From assembly GCF_017874215.1 (NCBI RefSeq), contig NZ_JAGGLB010000022.1, positions 1 through 64,000 of the forward strand: 64,000 nucleotides of DNA, read 5' to 3'. Made by a program: the position numbers and the translations under genes. Origin of the DNA: Paenibacillus eucommiae. Its GTDB lineage: Bacteria; Bacillota; Bacilli; Paenibacillales; NBRC-103111. The notes beneath the pieces are model-generated. The model searched no databases. It saw only the letters and a program-made list of their open reading frames with translations, and was not told the DNA's origin. Of the stretch, positions 34,078 through 44,710 are shown one piece after another; the stretch's first letter is position 1; every line of letters begins with the position of its first letter.

Positions 34078-37000
34078 CTAATCGATACTGTTTAACATCC
34101 TTTCCATGAACACAGCCACTTCTGCCCTGGTTGCCTTCGCTTGGGGATGAAGGGAATTGCCCGCTCCTTCAATCAACCCTGCATGAATTAACCCCGCTAT
34201 GCTGTTGGCAGCATAATCGGCAACACTTCCATAGTCAATGAAGCCAGACAATGATTCCCTGTTGCCGCTTATTTGTAATTTTTCGAGCTTTGTTAATGCA
34301 CGGGCAGCGATGGTAAACATTTCTTGACGGGAAATTTCACCTTTGGGATTAAAGCTATTGTTGCCTGTTCCTTCAATGATGCTCAACAGCTTAGCCATAC
34401 TTACAGCCTCGAAATAATAATCACTGCCAAATACATCATTGAAATTTTCATGATCTTGTCCACTACCGTTTCCATTTAAGAATGCTTTTACATCCAAAGC
34501 TCTGACCAGCATCGTGACAAAATCTGCCCGTGTGATATTCTTTGCTGGCCCGAATGTGTCGATATCCATCCCTAGAATGACTTCTCGTGCCGCCAATCCT
34601 TCGATCGCTGCCTTTGCCCATGTGTGTTTATCAAGATCCGCGAAGGTTTTATGAACAAACATAACCCCATAAGAACCGAAATGGCTTACTTTAATGCGAA
34701 TGCTTTTTGTCGTTGGATCGTATTTACCGTTCAAAACTACAGCTGCTTCTCCTGCCTCGTTAATCGACGCTACAATCAGTTGATTCGGCGTTTCAGCTTC
34801 CATTGCTGACAACACATATGGTATTTTTATTTCTATCTGTGAATTCAGCTGGCTCCCAGCGTAGTCCTTGTCATCTATTTTCATGGAGAGACGAATTGCC
34901 GGATGGCTGCCAATTTGATCTATCAGTTGCTGAGACCATTTTGTTTTTTCTGGCTCTTCCATAACTATAGTAACGATCTTGGCATTCTTTGCTGCATTTT
35001 CTTGGATAAAATTGGAATATAATGTAATTTGTGCGCGCTGTGTGACGAGTTCAATGTTCTGCTCAGCGCTCATTTCGGTAATAGCCTCAGCAGGAATCGA
35101 AATTTCCGTTCTCTTTTTACCCTGTTCTCCCTTGACTTCAATCCGAATTGTGGCCAGCCCCGAGCTGTCTACAGCAGTACTTTTCCATGCCTTCCCTATA
35201 GCTTCCATGTTTACTTCAGCTTTCGCAGTTAATCCATCACCGTCTACTTTAGTCTCTACTTGAATCGTACCGTTTTCTACTTTAAGAACTGCCGATCCGT
35301 TAGCACCAGGAACATCTGTTTTGCCGGGATTTACCGGGCCTATGGGACCTACTGGATCGACTGGATCAATTGGGTCTACCGGACCCCCAGGTTCATCCAC
35401 TGCTTTAACTGTCAAGCTGAAATCAGCAAATTTCGTTGCATCCATCTTGCTAATCGCGCGAAGCACCGCCGTCCCCGGTGTTAGTGCGGAAACCAATCCA
35501 GTATCCGAAATTTGGGCCACTCCATTCGGCTGTTCGCCATATACAGACCAAATCACCGTCTTATTTGTGGCATTCTCAGGTAATACGGTAGCATTCAGCT
35601 GCAGCGATTCTCCGACTTTCAATATTGCCTCTGTCTGCTCGAGTTGAATCTCATCCACGGTCACATCCTGAAGTTTATTGACTGTAATGAGACTCTCTGC
35701 ATAAACATTGTCTAAGACCGTGGAAGCTCTTATCACTGCCGTACCCAAATTTTCTGCAGTAACCACACCGTCTGCACTCACCTTGACCACATGATCGGAG
35801 GATTGACTAGATACCGACCATTTCACTCTTTTGTCATATGCGTTTGTTGGTAACACAGTTGCTTTTAATTTCACACTTTCTCCAACTGCCAGCATGACTT
35901 CCGCTTGATCCAATGAAATATGATTAGGCTGCTCTAACACAGGAACCCCTTTAAGCTGAAATGCTAAATAATTATTTGTATTCGCCCCATCCATGCCCCC
36001 ATTCTCTGTCAAACCGAGAACACCGATGTCTGGGTTATCGTTGTCATTTATATGCGAGGTAATGCCAATCCATTGTTCTTCGGCTGCTGTAATGCCGATT
36101 GTTTCCCAAGGTATAGCTATTTCTACAGTATATCCAGTATCCGTTTGTGCGGAATGATGAATGATCCCTTTAGTTAATTCGCTCGGAAAACCATCGAGGT
36201 AAACAGTGTCATCTCCAAATCTGAACAAATAATGGGGTGCATGATCACCCGTACGCGGGCCTTGTAGAAAATCGCCGTCAATAAACAGCTCCACACTATC
36301 TTCTTCCCAAACAGGACGCTCCTGAGGAGCATGAATCACATCATCTGTCACATCAAAGGCAGCATATAAGAATTTAGAATCCCACTTCAGACCTAATTTT
36401 GCCTTATTATTGGTTTGACCGTAGGTACCGTACCCAAGGTTGTAATTTAAATCCCAGGTCGGTTCATCCAGATTGCCATCGATCAGAATTTCATTCTGCA
36501 AGATTTTAGGGATTGTAAAAGTAGATTTTCTTTTCGAGAACACTCTGTCTTTCCAATGAAGCGAAGAAACTGTATCTTGGGAAATATCTTCTGTTAAACT
36601 TAGCTTTCCTTGCGCGTGGCTATTTGCATCCTCAACATTTTTATCGTTGACATGAATATTAACACCAATGACATTCTCATCTCCAGGAGTCACGCCAAGC
36701 ACACGCCATGGGATCGCCGCTTCCAGCATGTATCCTTCGTCTGTTTTAACCGAGTAATGCTTAATGCCATTCGTTTCTTTTTTTGTTGTTCCATAGGCAT
36801 ATACGTTTTCATCATTATAACGAAATACATATCTTACGGTATGATCGGTATACGCTCCCTTCATTCCGTCACCGTCGATATAGATTTCCACAGAATCATC
36901 ATCCCATGGCTTTGCCGAGTTCGAATTCACCACATAATCGTCTTTGACGTTAACTCCAACAAACAAATATTGATCATTATAAAGGAGGCCAAATTTTGCT

Positions 37001-39573
37001 TCATTATTCGTTTCCCCCGTTTTGTAAGCCAACTCCTTATCAACCTTCCAAGTCGCATCATTTAAAACACCATCAATACGCGGTATGATCGGACTATAGT
37101 TGATCTCCATCTGCTTCATCGCTTCTGCATCGATTTCTAAGAAATAAAAATTGTCCATATACAAGGTTACATCCGAATTACCGGGGTAAGTCCAAATAAA
37201 AATAGACGTTATATTATTATTATCAATACCTGTCAATTGCGAAATAGGAAAGGAAATATGATGAGCTCCAGGCGTTAATCCGCCTACCGGGTGATCAGAG
37301 GCATGACCGGACTTATCAAAAACCTTGACAAAAAGCAGCATGGAAGATTGCGAAGCATTAAACATGTCAAATTCCAAGCTCTCAGCCTTTGAAATATCTT
37401 TGTTATTTAAACTAACCGATAGCATTATACCTGGGTACGATCCACCCGTCGTATCGGGAATCTTGACTTTTAACGATTTATTGCCGCTAGTCACATGTTC
37501 TTCCGACAATCCTTCTAGAGTTACCCCATCATACACACCCACTCCTTGCAATGACAATTCATCTTCGAAATCATTCAAAGGAACTTTTTTCATAATCGGT
37601 TGCATGGTTCGTGAGCTTTGCAAAAAGCTTCTAGTGATAACTTGCTGCTGGGCATCTTTATTCAATACGATCGTAACTTCATTCTTACCGACTTTTAAAG
37701 GCATACGTGTTACATATTTATGTGCTGTGCTGCTTCCGCTAACGGTTGTTCCTGCAATGTCCTCACCGTTGATCTTTACATTTGTACCTATCTCAGCATA
37801 AACTGTGATTTCCTTTTCCATCACTCCTGTGGAAGGGTCACCAATGACAAGAAGCGCAGCAGGATTCTGATCCAGTTGTTCTATCATATCTGCCACTTCA
37901 CTGCGCACGCTTTGGAGCAACTGCGGATCTAAAGTAAAAGATTTCACACTTTTAAATAACACATCATTATATATCTTCATGATATCGTCTTCACTAACGT
38001 CTACTTTTAAAAATTGGGCAGTTGCTTTAATTTTTTGTTCTAACAGCCATAAGTATTCATAGTCTTCATTGCCATCGCGGATCGTTTGCATTCGCAATGT
38101 AGGAATAGCTCCATGAATACCGTATTTTGCTCCCGGATATAACAAAGTGCCCTCACCATTTGCCCCGACAAATCCAACCGGATCATTCCAAATATCCCGG
38201 TCCACATATTGAACTCCATTATATTTCTTGAAAATATTGACCGCCCAGTACAGATTGCCTTCAATTCCGTATGACTTTTGCATCCAAGGCACAAGTCGCG
38301 CACTGATCAAATTATCATCAATATGATACGTAGGGTAAGGATTTTGGTTGGCTATACATCCGTACCACCAAATATGCCCCCCATTGGCTTGATGCTGCCT
38401 GACCATTTCAAAGTCTTGTTCCGTTACAAACTCACTAAATAAAGGGGAAAACGTATTTACATACGGCATTAAATCCGGCTTTATTCCGCTAGTAACTATA
38501 TGGCGCAGTGAAGGATCAATAGCTTTTATTTTATTGCTAAAATCAATGACTTTCGGATATAGAGGCGGAGTCGGCTCATCAATGTCTCTGCCTAAATAGT
38601 AATAGGCTTTATCAAGAAGTCCTGCCGCATCCAAATCATGAACCAGCTTTGCCGCTTTTCCATTGTCAAAGTCTGAAGCCTCATAAGGAATCCGATAAGA
38701 CGATACGCGTGGATTGTTTACATATTGTGCAGCATCAAGCACAAATTGATCGTAATTGTCTGAAGGTATAGGCAGATCCATTGGTGTAATATGATAGTCC
38801 AGCATAAGCGCATAGTAATTTCTCATCAGCTCCCAATATTCGGGGCTATTGAATGCAACACCAGGATGACCTGCCAGCAGCATGTCTCCACCCCAGATTG
38901 TAAAAGCAGTCTCTGCATGATTTTCCTCTGGAAGCGCAAAATTTCTAACCTTTACTTGAATCGGGACGGTGTTCACCTTATTATTTACAATTAAGTTAAT
39001 TGAGCCTGAATACAGTCCTGCAGGTGTGCCTGCATCCGTCCGGACAGTAAACCAAAATGCCTGATTCGCTCCTTTTTCCACATCAATTTTTCCATGAAGT
39101 GCCATATAAGAATCGATTGGAATTAGCGCATCCGGATACCAACCCAGGGGCAGCATACCAGTTGTGCCTTTGGTAACGTTTACGTAATGCTGAACAATAA
39201 TTTGTATGTTTTGAGAAGATATTGTTGAGTTGTCTGAGGTAAGATCGGTAATGCTCACCCCTGTCACCTCAGCTCCGTCTTCTCCTGCAGTAACCAGTAC
39301 TTGGCCGCTCTCATACTCCCTTTTTGCCATATCCAACATAATACTATGACTACTGTTCTCAATCGGAGTTTGGTATTTTAAAATATTGATCGTATTGGAA
39401 GCCGTCCAAATTTGATACGGCTCCAATTCTTGGCCTTGTTCGAGTCCTATATTGGTTGTAGTGGCAGCCTGAGCACTGGAAGCCGATCCCCCAACTAAGA
39501 TATAAGGTACCGTTAAACATACGATGAGAATACGTACTAATATACGCCAATTCTTGCTCTTCATTCGAACCAT
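34078..39573 (-). CDS. Giant SLH-anchored multidomain carbohydrate-active surface protein
   Basis: An 1831-residue exported protein. Signal peptide 1-36 (AQA cleavage). Residues 40-570: a glycoside-hydrolase-like region ending in the DUF4091 motif (LRMQTIRDGNEDYEYLWLLEQK, about 491-512). About 670-830: a beta-sandwich resembling carbohydrate-binding domains. About 833-1020 and 1028-1210: two CBM9-like domains (DGVLNDATW, DGNLDEPTW). About 1216-1395: two Ig-like Big_2 domains. Then a Pro/Asp linker (PVDPIDPVDPVGP), a beta domain, and three SLH repeats (about 1645-1831) that attach to pyruvylated wall polymer. Encoded last in the sugar ABC operon, it probably trims a polysaccharide at the surface. 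Confidence 0.9.
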   Translation of the reverse strand: MVRMKSKNWRILVRILIVCLTVPYILVGGSASSAQAATTTNIGLEQGQELEPYQIWTASNTINILKYQTPIENSSHSIMLDMAKREYESGQVLVTAGEDGAEVTGVSITDLTSDNSTISSQNIQIIVQHYVNVTKGTTGMLPLGWYPDALIPIDSYMALHGKIDVEKGANQAFWFTVRTDAGTPAGLYSGSINLIVNNKVNTVPIQVKVRNFALPEENHAETAFTIWGGDMLLAGHPGVAFNSPEYWELMRNYYALMLDYHITPMDLPIPSDNYDQFVLDAAQYVNNPRVSSYRIPYEASDFDNGKAAKLVHDLDAAGLLDKAYYYLGRDIDEPTPPLYPKVIDFSNKIKAIDPSLRHIVTSGIKPDLMPYVNTFSPLFSEFVTEQDFEMVRQHQANGGHIWWYGCIANQNPYPTYHIDDNLISARLVPWMQKSYGIEGNLYWAVNIFKKYNGVQYVDRDIWNDPVGFVGANGEGTLLYPGAKYGIHGAIPTLRMQTIRDGNEDYEYLWLLEQKIKATAQFLKVDVSEDDIMKIYNDVLFKSVKSFTLDPQLLQSVRSEVADMIEQLDQNPAALLVIGDPSTGVMEKEITVYAEIGTNVKINGEDIAGTTVSGSSTAHKYVTRMPLKVGKNEVTIVLNKDAQQQVITRSFLQSSRTMQPIMKKVPLNDFEDELSLQGVGVYDGVTLEGLSEEHVTSGNKSLKVKIPDTTGGSYPGIMLSVSLNNKDISKAESLEFDMFNASQSSMLLFVKVFDKSGHASDHPVGGLTPGAHHISFPISQLTGIDNNNITSIFIWTYPGNSDVTLYMDNFYFLEIDAEAMKQMEINYSPIIPRIDGVLNDATWKVDKELAYKTGETNNEAKFGLLYNDQYLFVGVNVKDDYVVNSNSAKPWDDDSVEIYIDGDGMKGAYTDHTVRYVFRYNDENVYAYGTTKKETNGIKHYSVKTDEGYMLEAAIPWRVLGVTPGDENVIGVNIHVNDKNVEDANSHAQGKLSLTEDISQDTVSSLHWKDRVFSKRKSTFTIPKILQNEILIDGNLDEPTWDLNYNLGYGTYGQTNNKAKLGLKWDSKFLYAAFDVTDDVIHAPQERPVWEEDSVELFIDGDFLQGPRTGDHAPHYLFRFGDDTVYLDGFPSELTKGIIHHSAQTDTGYTVEIAIPWETIGITAAEEQWIGITSHINDNDNPDIGVLGLTENGGMDGANTNNYLAFQLKGVPVLEQPNHISLDQAEVMLAVGESVKLKATVLPTNAYDKRVKWSVSSQSSDHVVKVSADGVVTAENLGTAVIRASTVLDNVYAESLITVNKLQDVTVDEIQLEQTEAILKVGESLQLNATVLPENATNKTVIWSVYGEQPNGVAQISDTGLVSALTPGTAVLRAISKMDATKFADFSLTVKAVDEPGGPVDPIDPVDPVGPIGPVNPGKTDVPGANGSAVLKVENGTIQVETKVDGDGLTAKAEVNMEAIGKAWKSTAVDSSGLATIRIEVKGEQGKKRTEISIPAEAITEMSAEQNIELVTQRAQITLYSNFIQENAAKNAKIVTIVMEEPEKTKWSQQLIDQIGSHPAIRLSMKIDDKDYAGSQLNSQIEIKIPYVLSAMEAETPNQLIVASINEAGEAAVVLNGKYDPTTKSIRIKVSHFGSYGVMFVHKTFADLDKHTWAKAAIEGLAAREVILGMDIDTFGPAKNITRADFVTMLVRALDVKAFLNGNGSGQDHENFNDVFGSDYYFEAVSMAKLLSIIEGTGNNSFNPKGEISRQEMFTIAARALTKLEKLQISGNRESLSGFIDYGSVADYAANSIAGLIHAGLIEGAGNSLHPQAKATRAEVAVFMERMLNSID

Positions 39574-39715
39574 GGCTATCTCTCCTTAATAAATGTTTTA
39601 AATTAACAGTCCCAGCCTTGCTATTTCACCTCCCTCGCTGTGCACAGTCATATTCTACATCTGTGAAAGCGATCTCAGTTCAATCTTTAAAGAAAGCGAA
39701 CGATTAACAGGTGCG

Positions 39716-39748
39716 ACAGTTCCCCCTGCAACCAGACAGTCGGGAACT
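39716..39748 (-). other. Intercistronic stem-loop between permease and SLH genes
   Basis: A 7-bp stem AGTTCCC (39718-39724) with 39742-39748, without a T-tract. It lies in the 228-base gap between the second permease and the SLH gene, where no ORF is seen. It may adjust relative expression within the operon. Confidence 0.35.
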
Positions 39749-39801
39749 GCCATGCGAATCCATGACTGGGTAAGCCCAAGAATGACATTATCTTAGTATG
39801 G

Positions 39802-40638
39802 CTATCCTTTCATGGCTCCCATTGTAGCACCAGCCATTATTCTTTTTTGGAATATCACATAAAAAATAATCGATGGAATCATAACAATAATGACTCCCGC
39901 AAACATGGTCACCCAATCAGAGGTATATTGCATCTTCATATTCGCCTGATACATATTGACCCCGATCGTATATTTCGATGGCTCACTTAGATAAATGAAC
40001 GGTCCCAGAAAGTTGTTGTATAGACCTAAAAACTTAAATATAGCGACCGTTACGATACCCGGTGTAGACAAAGGCACGATTATTTTCCAGAACATTTGGA
40101 ACAGCGAAGCACCGTCTATAAATCCACTCTCTTCCAGATCTTTAGGAAGTGATGACATAAACCCGCCAAGAAGCATGAGAAAAAACACATTTTCCCCAAA
40201 GCTGTCCAGAATAATCAGACCCGTGAGACTGTTCGTTAAATTCAGTGTTTTCATCAGGATATATTGCGGCACCAATGCGTTAATGCCAGGTAAAAAGAGT
40301 GAAAGCATGATCAAAGACCAGATAAATTTCCTTCCACGAAACCTCATCCTCGTAAGCGCATAGGCGTTAAGTGTCGTTAAAAATGTGCCTAAAACCAGAC
40401 TGACACCCACATAATACAGAGTATTTAATAAAGATTGGCCAATGTTGTACTCGGTCCAGGCTTTCGTATAATTACTCCAATGCAACTCAGTAGGCAGCGC
40501 CCAAATATCCTGAAAAAACTCCACATTCGTTCGCAGCGACTGGTACAGAATCCAAACGACCGGAAAAATAATAGATAGCGCCCACAACAAAAGCAAGAGT
40601 CTCCATATCCCATCCATAAACGTCCGTCGCTCTTGCAT
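39802..40638 (-). CDS. Sugar ABC transporter permease, MalG type
   Basis: About 278 residues with six TM helices and the permease EAA loop (EESGFIDGASLFQMFWKIIVPLSTPG) that contacts the ATPase. The N-terminus starts WRLLLLLWALSIIFPVVW. It belongs to the carbohydrate-uptake-1 family with the preceding permease and lipoprotein. ATG 40638 has GGGGGAGA 6 bases upstream and is preferred over the GTG at 40653. No ATPase is encoded nearby; a shared MsmK-type ATPase elsewhere would be required, as is common in Bacillales. Confidence 0.9.
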   Translation of the reverse strand: MQERRTFMDGIWRLLLLLWALSIIFPVVWILYQSLRTNVEFFQDIWALPTELHWSNYTKAWTEYNIGQSLLNTLYYVGVSLVLGTFLTTLNAYALTRMRFRGRKFIWSLIMLSLFLPGINALVPQYILMKTLNLTNSLTGLIILDSFGENVFFLMLLGGFMSSLPKDLEESGFIDGASLFQMFWKIIVPLSTPGIVTVAIFKFLGLYNNFLGPFIYLSEPSKYTIGVNMYQANMKMQYTSDWVTMFAGVIIVMIPSIIFYVIFQKRIMAGATMGAMKG

Positions 40639-40666
40639 TGATATCTCCCCCACTTGATCCTCTGAG

Positions 40667-41611
40667 CTAAAACTCGACGCTCTCCTCAGGATAATATTTA
40701 TCTATAATTAGTTTGGCTGCAATCAAAATAACGAACAAAAGCATTCCGATAGCCGATGCATAACCGTAATTGTGGTATTCTTTTCCAAAGGCCAAATTGA
40801 ACATATACAGACCAATTACATCCGTCGAACCTTCCGGTCCCCCGTTGGTCATAATCATAATAATTTCGAATCCTTTAATGGTACCAAGAACTACAAACAC
40901 CACACACACGCGAATAACACTTCTAATAAGCGGAATAGTGATGCGAAATAGCATCGTCATTGGACGGGCGCCTTCCAGAATAGCCGACTCATACAGAGAT
41001 TTAGGAATCGCACTGATTGCATTAATGAAAATAACGACATATAGACCAACGCCCCCCCACACCATAGGCAGCACAAGTGCCCAGAAGGCCGTTTTCGAAT
41101 CTCCCAACCAGTAAAAGCTGTTCATATCAATCCCGAAAATACCCAGAATCCCGTTAAGCATTCCAAAGCTGCCGTCGAAGATAAATGCCCACAACAGGGC
41201 AATAACGACCGTGGAAAGCACGTTCGTAAAAAAATAGAGTACTTTGTAAAAAGGATTTTCCCTATACGACTTATTGTTCAGTAAATAGGCAAGCACAAGT
41301 GAAATCAAAACGATGAACGCTGGAACAACAATCATATATAGAAGGTTATGATACAGCGCCCGCCAAACAAAACTATCACTGACCATATTGACAAAGTTAT
41401 CGAACCCTACAAACTTGGGATCGGTCAGACCGTCCCAATCCAGCAATGAGTAATAAATGGACAATACATTCGGATATAAGGTGAACAGCAAATAACCGAG
41501 CAGCGATGGAGCGACTGCAACTAGCAAAAAGATGAATCTCTGTCTTTTCGCTTGGCTTGTTCCGCTCCGTTTCCGTATGATACCTTCATTTCCTTTCATC
41601 TCTATATTCAA
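40667..41611 (-). CDS. Sugar ABC transporter permease, MalF type
   Basis: A 314-residue protein with six TM helices after a cytoplasmic N-terminus (IIRKRSGTSQAKRQRFIFLLVAVAPSLLGYLLF) and an EAA-type loop (LYESAILEGARPMTMLFRITIPLIR). TTG at 41611 is taken as start because AAGGAGG lies 7 bases before it; an ATG at 41599 is the alternative. It is separated from the substrate-binding lipoprotein gene by a stem-loop and from the next permease by under 30 bases. Confidence 0.9.
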   Translation of the reverse strand: MNIEMKGNEGIIRKRSGTSQAKRQRFIFLLVAVAPSLLGYLLFTLYPNVLSIYYSLLDWDGLTDPKFVGFDNFVNMVSDSFVWRALYHNLLYMIVVPAFIVLISLVLAYLLNNKSYRENPFYKVLYFFTNVLSTVVIALLWAFIFDGSFGMLNGILGIFGIDMNSFYWLGDSKTAFWALVLPMVWGGVGLYVVIFINAISAIPKSLYESAILEGARPMTMLFRITIPLIRSVIRVCVVFVVLGTIKGFEIIMIMTNGGPEGSTDVIGLYMFNLAFGKEYHNYGYASAIGMLLFVILIAAKLIIDKYYPEESVEF

Positions 41612-41640
41612 AGAGTCTCCTCCTTACCTGAATAATGAAA

Positions 41641-41662
41641 CGGGAGGAATAACTTCCTCCCG
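41641..41662 (-). terminator. Attenuating stem-loop between lipoprotein and permease genes
   Basis: A perfect 9-bp stem CGGGAGGAA (41641-41649) with 41654-41662, loop TAAC, followed on the minus strand by TTTCATT. Such hairpins after the binding-protein gene often limit read-through so that the lipoprotein is made in excess; the position fits that role. Confidence 0.65.
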
Positions 41663-41688
41663 AACCTGCTTAACCTTTCCCGGTCTTC

Positions 41689-43158
41689 CTATTGCTTCGG
41701 ACGATCTTTTTCAATCGCTTTTTGAATCAGCTTTTCCGCTTGCTCCAATACGGGTACAGGATCCTTCTTACCCGTGGCAACACCGGTAATCATCTCACTT
41801 ACCAATTTCCCGGCCTGTCCGCTCTCTGCACTTGTGAGGCCGAAGTTGCGCCTAAAAGACAAGTATTGAATCTTATGTTTTGTTGCGTATTCCATAACTG
41901 CGGCCTGCGTAGGCTGCAGCTTCCCAATGCGTGCAGGATCATCTCCGTAGTCAAGCCGTCCCGGATATGTTCCTGCATCTGTTGCCAGCGCTTCTTGAAT
42001 ACTGAAATCATACAGACTGAGAATGAATTCCTTTGCCCATTTTTTGGTTAGGTCAGGTTTTTCCTTCCAAATGACAAAACCAACATCAGCCACTCCAGAA
42101 TTCACAAAAATGGTCTGGTCTGCATCGTTAGTTGCAGGAAGTGCCATGAAGCCCCATTTGAAGTCAGCTGGTGTACTTTCCTTCATCTCATTGCCGACCC
42201 AATCACCCGTAGATACGAGTGCAGCCTTATGCTGCAGCACCTGCATCTGTGATTGAGTGTGATTAAGCGCAGCTACCCCGGCAGGAAAATAACCTTTTTT
42301 GCCAAATTCATACAGCCTGTTCCATGCTTCCTTGTTCTCTTCAGTCGTGTATTGCGCTCCTTCATAATTACGGAAATTATCAAGGTATGTATCGAAACTT
42401 CCATTGGACTTGGCTAAATCGAATTGAATCAAATTGAACACATAATCAGTCAGGTAGCCTGCATACACACCCGGAAAAGTGATAGGTATGACCCCATCGG
42501 CCTTGATTTGATCTAACAGGGCAACAAACTCATCCCACGTGCCAGGGTTTTTATTCCACCCCTTCTGATCGAACAGGTTTTGGTCGAAAAATAAGCCAGC
42601 TGTATAGCCGCCAACAGGTACCCTTGCTGTATAACCAGAAGCTTTTGCACCTTCATAGGCATCATCGGAAATCACAGATCTCAATTTTTTACCTGTCTCT
42701 CCAGGTAAATCGCGTTCCCACAAGTCATCCTGCGGCTCAAACTTACCCGCTTCAACCAGCCGCTCAAATTGCCCGCCTGCAGAGAACTTCGGAAAAAATA
42801 AATCAAACATCTCCTTATCGTCTCCAGAAGCAATTTTCGGCTCCAGAATGGTCTCCAGTGTCGGTGTCGCTGTAATATCGAAGCTAACGTTCGGGTATTT
42901 AGCTGTAAAGTTCTTTACAGCTAAATCCATCCAGGCACGACCAGCTCCACTTTCCCAGAAACCTACCTTGATCGTTACTTTCTCATCCTTGGACAAACCA
43001 TTTTCTGGATACACATTTGTTTCTGCATTTGTCCCTTCATTGCTAGTAGCTGCAGGCGTACTTGAACTCTCTTGCTTATCCTTGGAACCGCCTGTACATC
43101 CAGCCAGCAGCACAAGAACCATCATGAATGACAATAAAATAGCACTTACTTTTTTCAT
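41689..43158 (-). CDS. Sugar ABC transporter substrate-binding lipoprotein
   Basis: A 489-residue extracellular solute-binding protein (family 1). The lipoprotein signal is MKKVSAILLSFMMVLVLLAGC with the lipobox LAGC, then a Ser/Lys/Glu linker. The mature part has the SBP_bac_1 pattern: VTIKVGFWESGAG near the N-terminus, MQVLQHKAALVSTGDWVGNEM in the middle, and a helical C-terminus. It binds an unidentified oligosaccharide and delivers it to the two downstream permeases. Confidence 0.9.
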   Translation of the reverse strand: MKKVSAILLSFMMVLVLLAGCTGGSKDKQESSSTPAATSNEGTNAETNVYPENGLSKDEKVTIKVGFWESGAGRAWMDLAVKNFTAKYPNVSFDITATPTLETILEPKIASGDDKEMFDLFFPKFSAGGQFERLVEAGKFEPQDDLWERDLPGETGKKLRSVISDDAYEGAKASGYTARVPVGGYTAGLFFDQNLFDQKGWNKNPGTWDEFVALLDQIKADGVIPITFPGVYAGYLTDYVFNLIQFDLAKSNGSFDTYLDNFRNYEGAQYTTEENKEAWNRLYEFGKKGYFPAGVAALNHTQSQMQVLQHKAALVSTGDWVGNEMKESTPADFKWGFMALPATNDADQTIFVNSGVADVGFVIWKEKPDLTKKWAKEFILSLYDFSIQEALATDAGTYPGRLDYGDDPARIGKLQPTQAAVMEYATKHKIQYLSFRRNFGLTSAESGQAGKLVSEMITGVATGKKDPVPVLEQAEKLIQKAIEKDRPKQ

Positions 43159-43176
43159 TTTTTTGTTAACCCCCTA

Positions 43177-44430
43177 TTATAATTGTGGAAGCAAGTTGTT
43201 TATTTCAACAGATTTGCCGCCTTCCAGCCTTGATTTCTCAGCCGCAAACGCCATTAAATGACTTTGCACTGACACTTCTGCTGACGTCAACCCTTGTCCG
43301 CCTGCATAATTTCTAACCTCCCGAAGAAAGGAGCGGACAAGCTCTTCATCACCTCCTCCATGACCTCCTTCGTGAACCTGAACCGGAATTGTTACGGCCT
43401 CTTTTCCAAATGGATAATGAACAATTTCATTTTTTTCCATATATCCTCTAATTTCACCATGAGTGCCCATGATTTGGATGGTTCTGGAGCAATCATGTGT
43501 AAATCCGGACATCGTGAACGACGCAGTGGCTCCACTATCAAACTCCATGTTCACTACCTGATGATCAACGACATTATTGTCGCAGCGGTACACACAGCGC
43601 CCAAACTGGCCACCTTGAAGCGCCTCATGGATCCCTTCTGGAGTTAGTTTGTTCGTAATAAATCTGGACCAATCATGGGTAGGACCCTCCGCATATATTT
43701 TGAGCGCTGAATAAGGACAATCACGCTCAACAGGACATCCGTCGGTGCAGCGCGTTGTAGAGCCTGCAGGAGCGTTCTCCTGCCGAAAGTGCATTAGCGA
43801 GCCATAAGAATGAATGCGCAGGCAGCGCCGGTCTATTAACCAGGAGATGATGTCCATATCATGGCAAGATTTCTGCAAAATCATCGGACTGGTTTCATCC
43901 GAATTGCGCCAATTTCCCCTCACAAAGCTGTGCGCCATATGAAAGTATCCGACATTCTCGCTCAGTTGAACCGATACGATCTGTCCGATAGAGCCTTCAG
44001 CAAGCAATGCCTTTATCTTTGACCAGAAAGGGGTGTAGCGCAGCACATGACTGACTGTCAATAGCCGTTTGTACCTGTAGGATGCATCGGCCATCGCGAT
44101 AACTTCATCCTCGAACGGAGACATTGGCTTTTCCAACAAAACATGATAATTTTTAGACAGCGCTTTCATCGTCGGCTCATAATGCATTCTGTCCTGAGTG
44201 GAAATTACCGCTACATCAGCAACTTTTGCTTTAGAAAAGACCTCTTCCCAGCTCTCATATACATGAGATGGTTCAAGATTATATGCTTCAGCAGCAAGCC
44301 TCCTTCTTTCTTCAATTGGTTCTGCAACAGCAACTATCTTTAGCTCTCCAGGATAATCTTGGGCATATTTCCCATAAACAAATCTTCCTCTTGCTCCTGC
44401 TCCTATGAGGACAGCAGTAATTTGACGCAC
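43177..44430 (-). CDS. Gfo/Idh/MocA family oxidoreductase (long form)
   Basis: About 417 residues. Rossmann motif AVLIGAGARGRFVYGKYA, EKP motif in HVLLEKPMSPFEDEV, then a C-terminal domain with the catalytic KSCHDMDIISWL. It contains a Cys cluster (CTDGCPVERDCPYSALKIY) characteristic of a subgroup of longer homologues. It would oxidise or epimerise a sugar delivered by the transporter. GTG 44430 has GGGGGAGA 9 bases upstream; the ATG at 44463 has no SD. It is the first gene of the minus-strand operon and lies opposite a LacI-type regulator. Confidence 0.88.
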   Translation of the reverse strand: MRQITAVLIGAGARGRFVYGKYAQDYPGELKIVAVAEPIEERRRLAAEAYNLEPSHVYESWEEVFSKAKVADVAVISTQDRMHYEPTMKALSKNYHVLLEKPMSPFEDEVIAMADASYRYKRLLTVSHVLRYTPFWSKIKALLAEGSIGQIVSVQLSENVGYFHMAHSFVRGNWRNSDETSPMILQKSCHDMDIISWLIDRRCLRIHSYGSLMHFRQENAPAGSTTRCTDGCPVERDCPYSALKIYAEGPTHDWSRFITNKLTPEGIHEALQGGQFGRCVYRCDNNVVDHQVVNMEFDSGATASFTMSGFTHDCSRTIQIMGTHGEIRGYMEKNEIVHYPFGKEAVTIPVQVHEGGHGGGDEELVRSFLREVRNYAGGQGLTSAEVSVQSHLMAFAAEKSRLEGGKSVEINNLLPQL

Positions 44431-44487
44431 AGTGGTTGTCTCCCCCTCTTCACAGGCATACACCAGTAAACTTTTTATTGAAAAAAT

Positions 44488-44505
44488 AATAACACTCGTT
44501 ATATT
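44488..44505. promoter_or_regulatory. Candidate LacI-family operator 1
   Basis: AATAACACTCGTTATATT is nearly palindromic (AATAAC-N4-GTTATATT) and matches, in inverse orientation, the site at 44711-44728 at 14 of 18 positions. It lies 58 bases upstream of the oxidoreductase start. Assignment to the adjacent LacI-type regulator is inference. Confidence 0.45.
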
Positions 44506-44710
44506 GTGATGTCAACGATTAATTTAATTTACTTTTTTTAATAATGAGAAGCACTAAGAGTCTTCAAACACAAATCAATGTTGAACAGTTCTGTCCAGCC
44601 TATTACCGCTCCCTATATGCAATTTTATGAGCTAGGAGCCTTATACGATCTAATCTTCCCTAGTTATTTTACATATAATGCATTTGACTCCACTTGTTCA
44701 AATACATTAA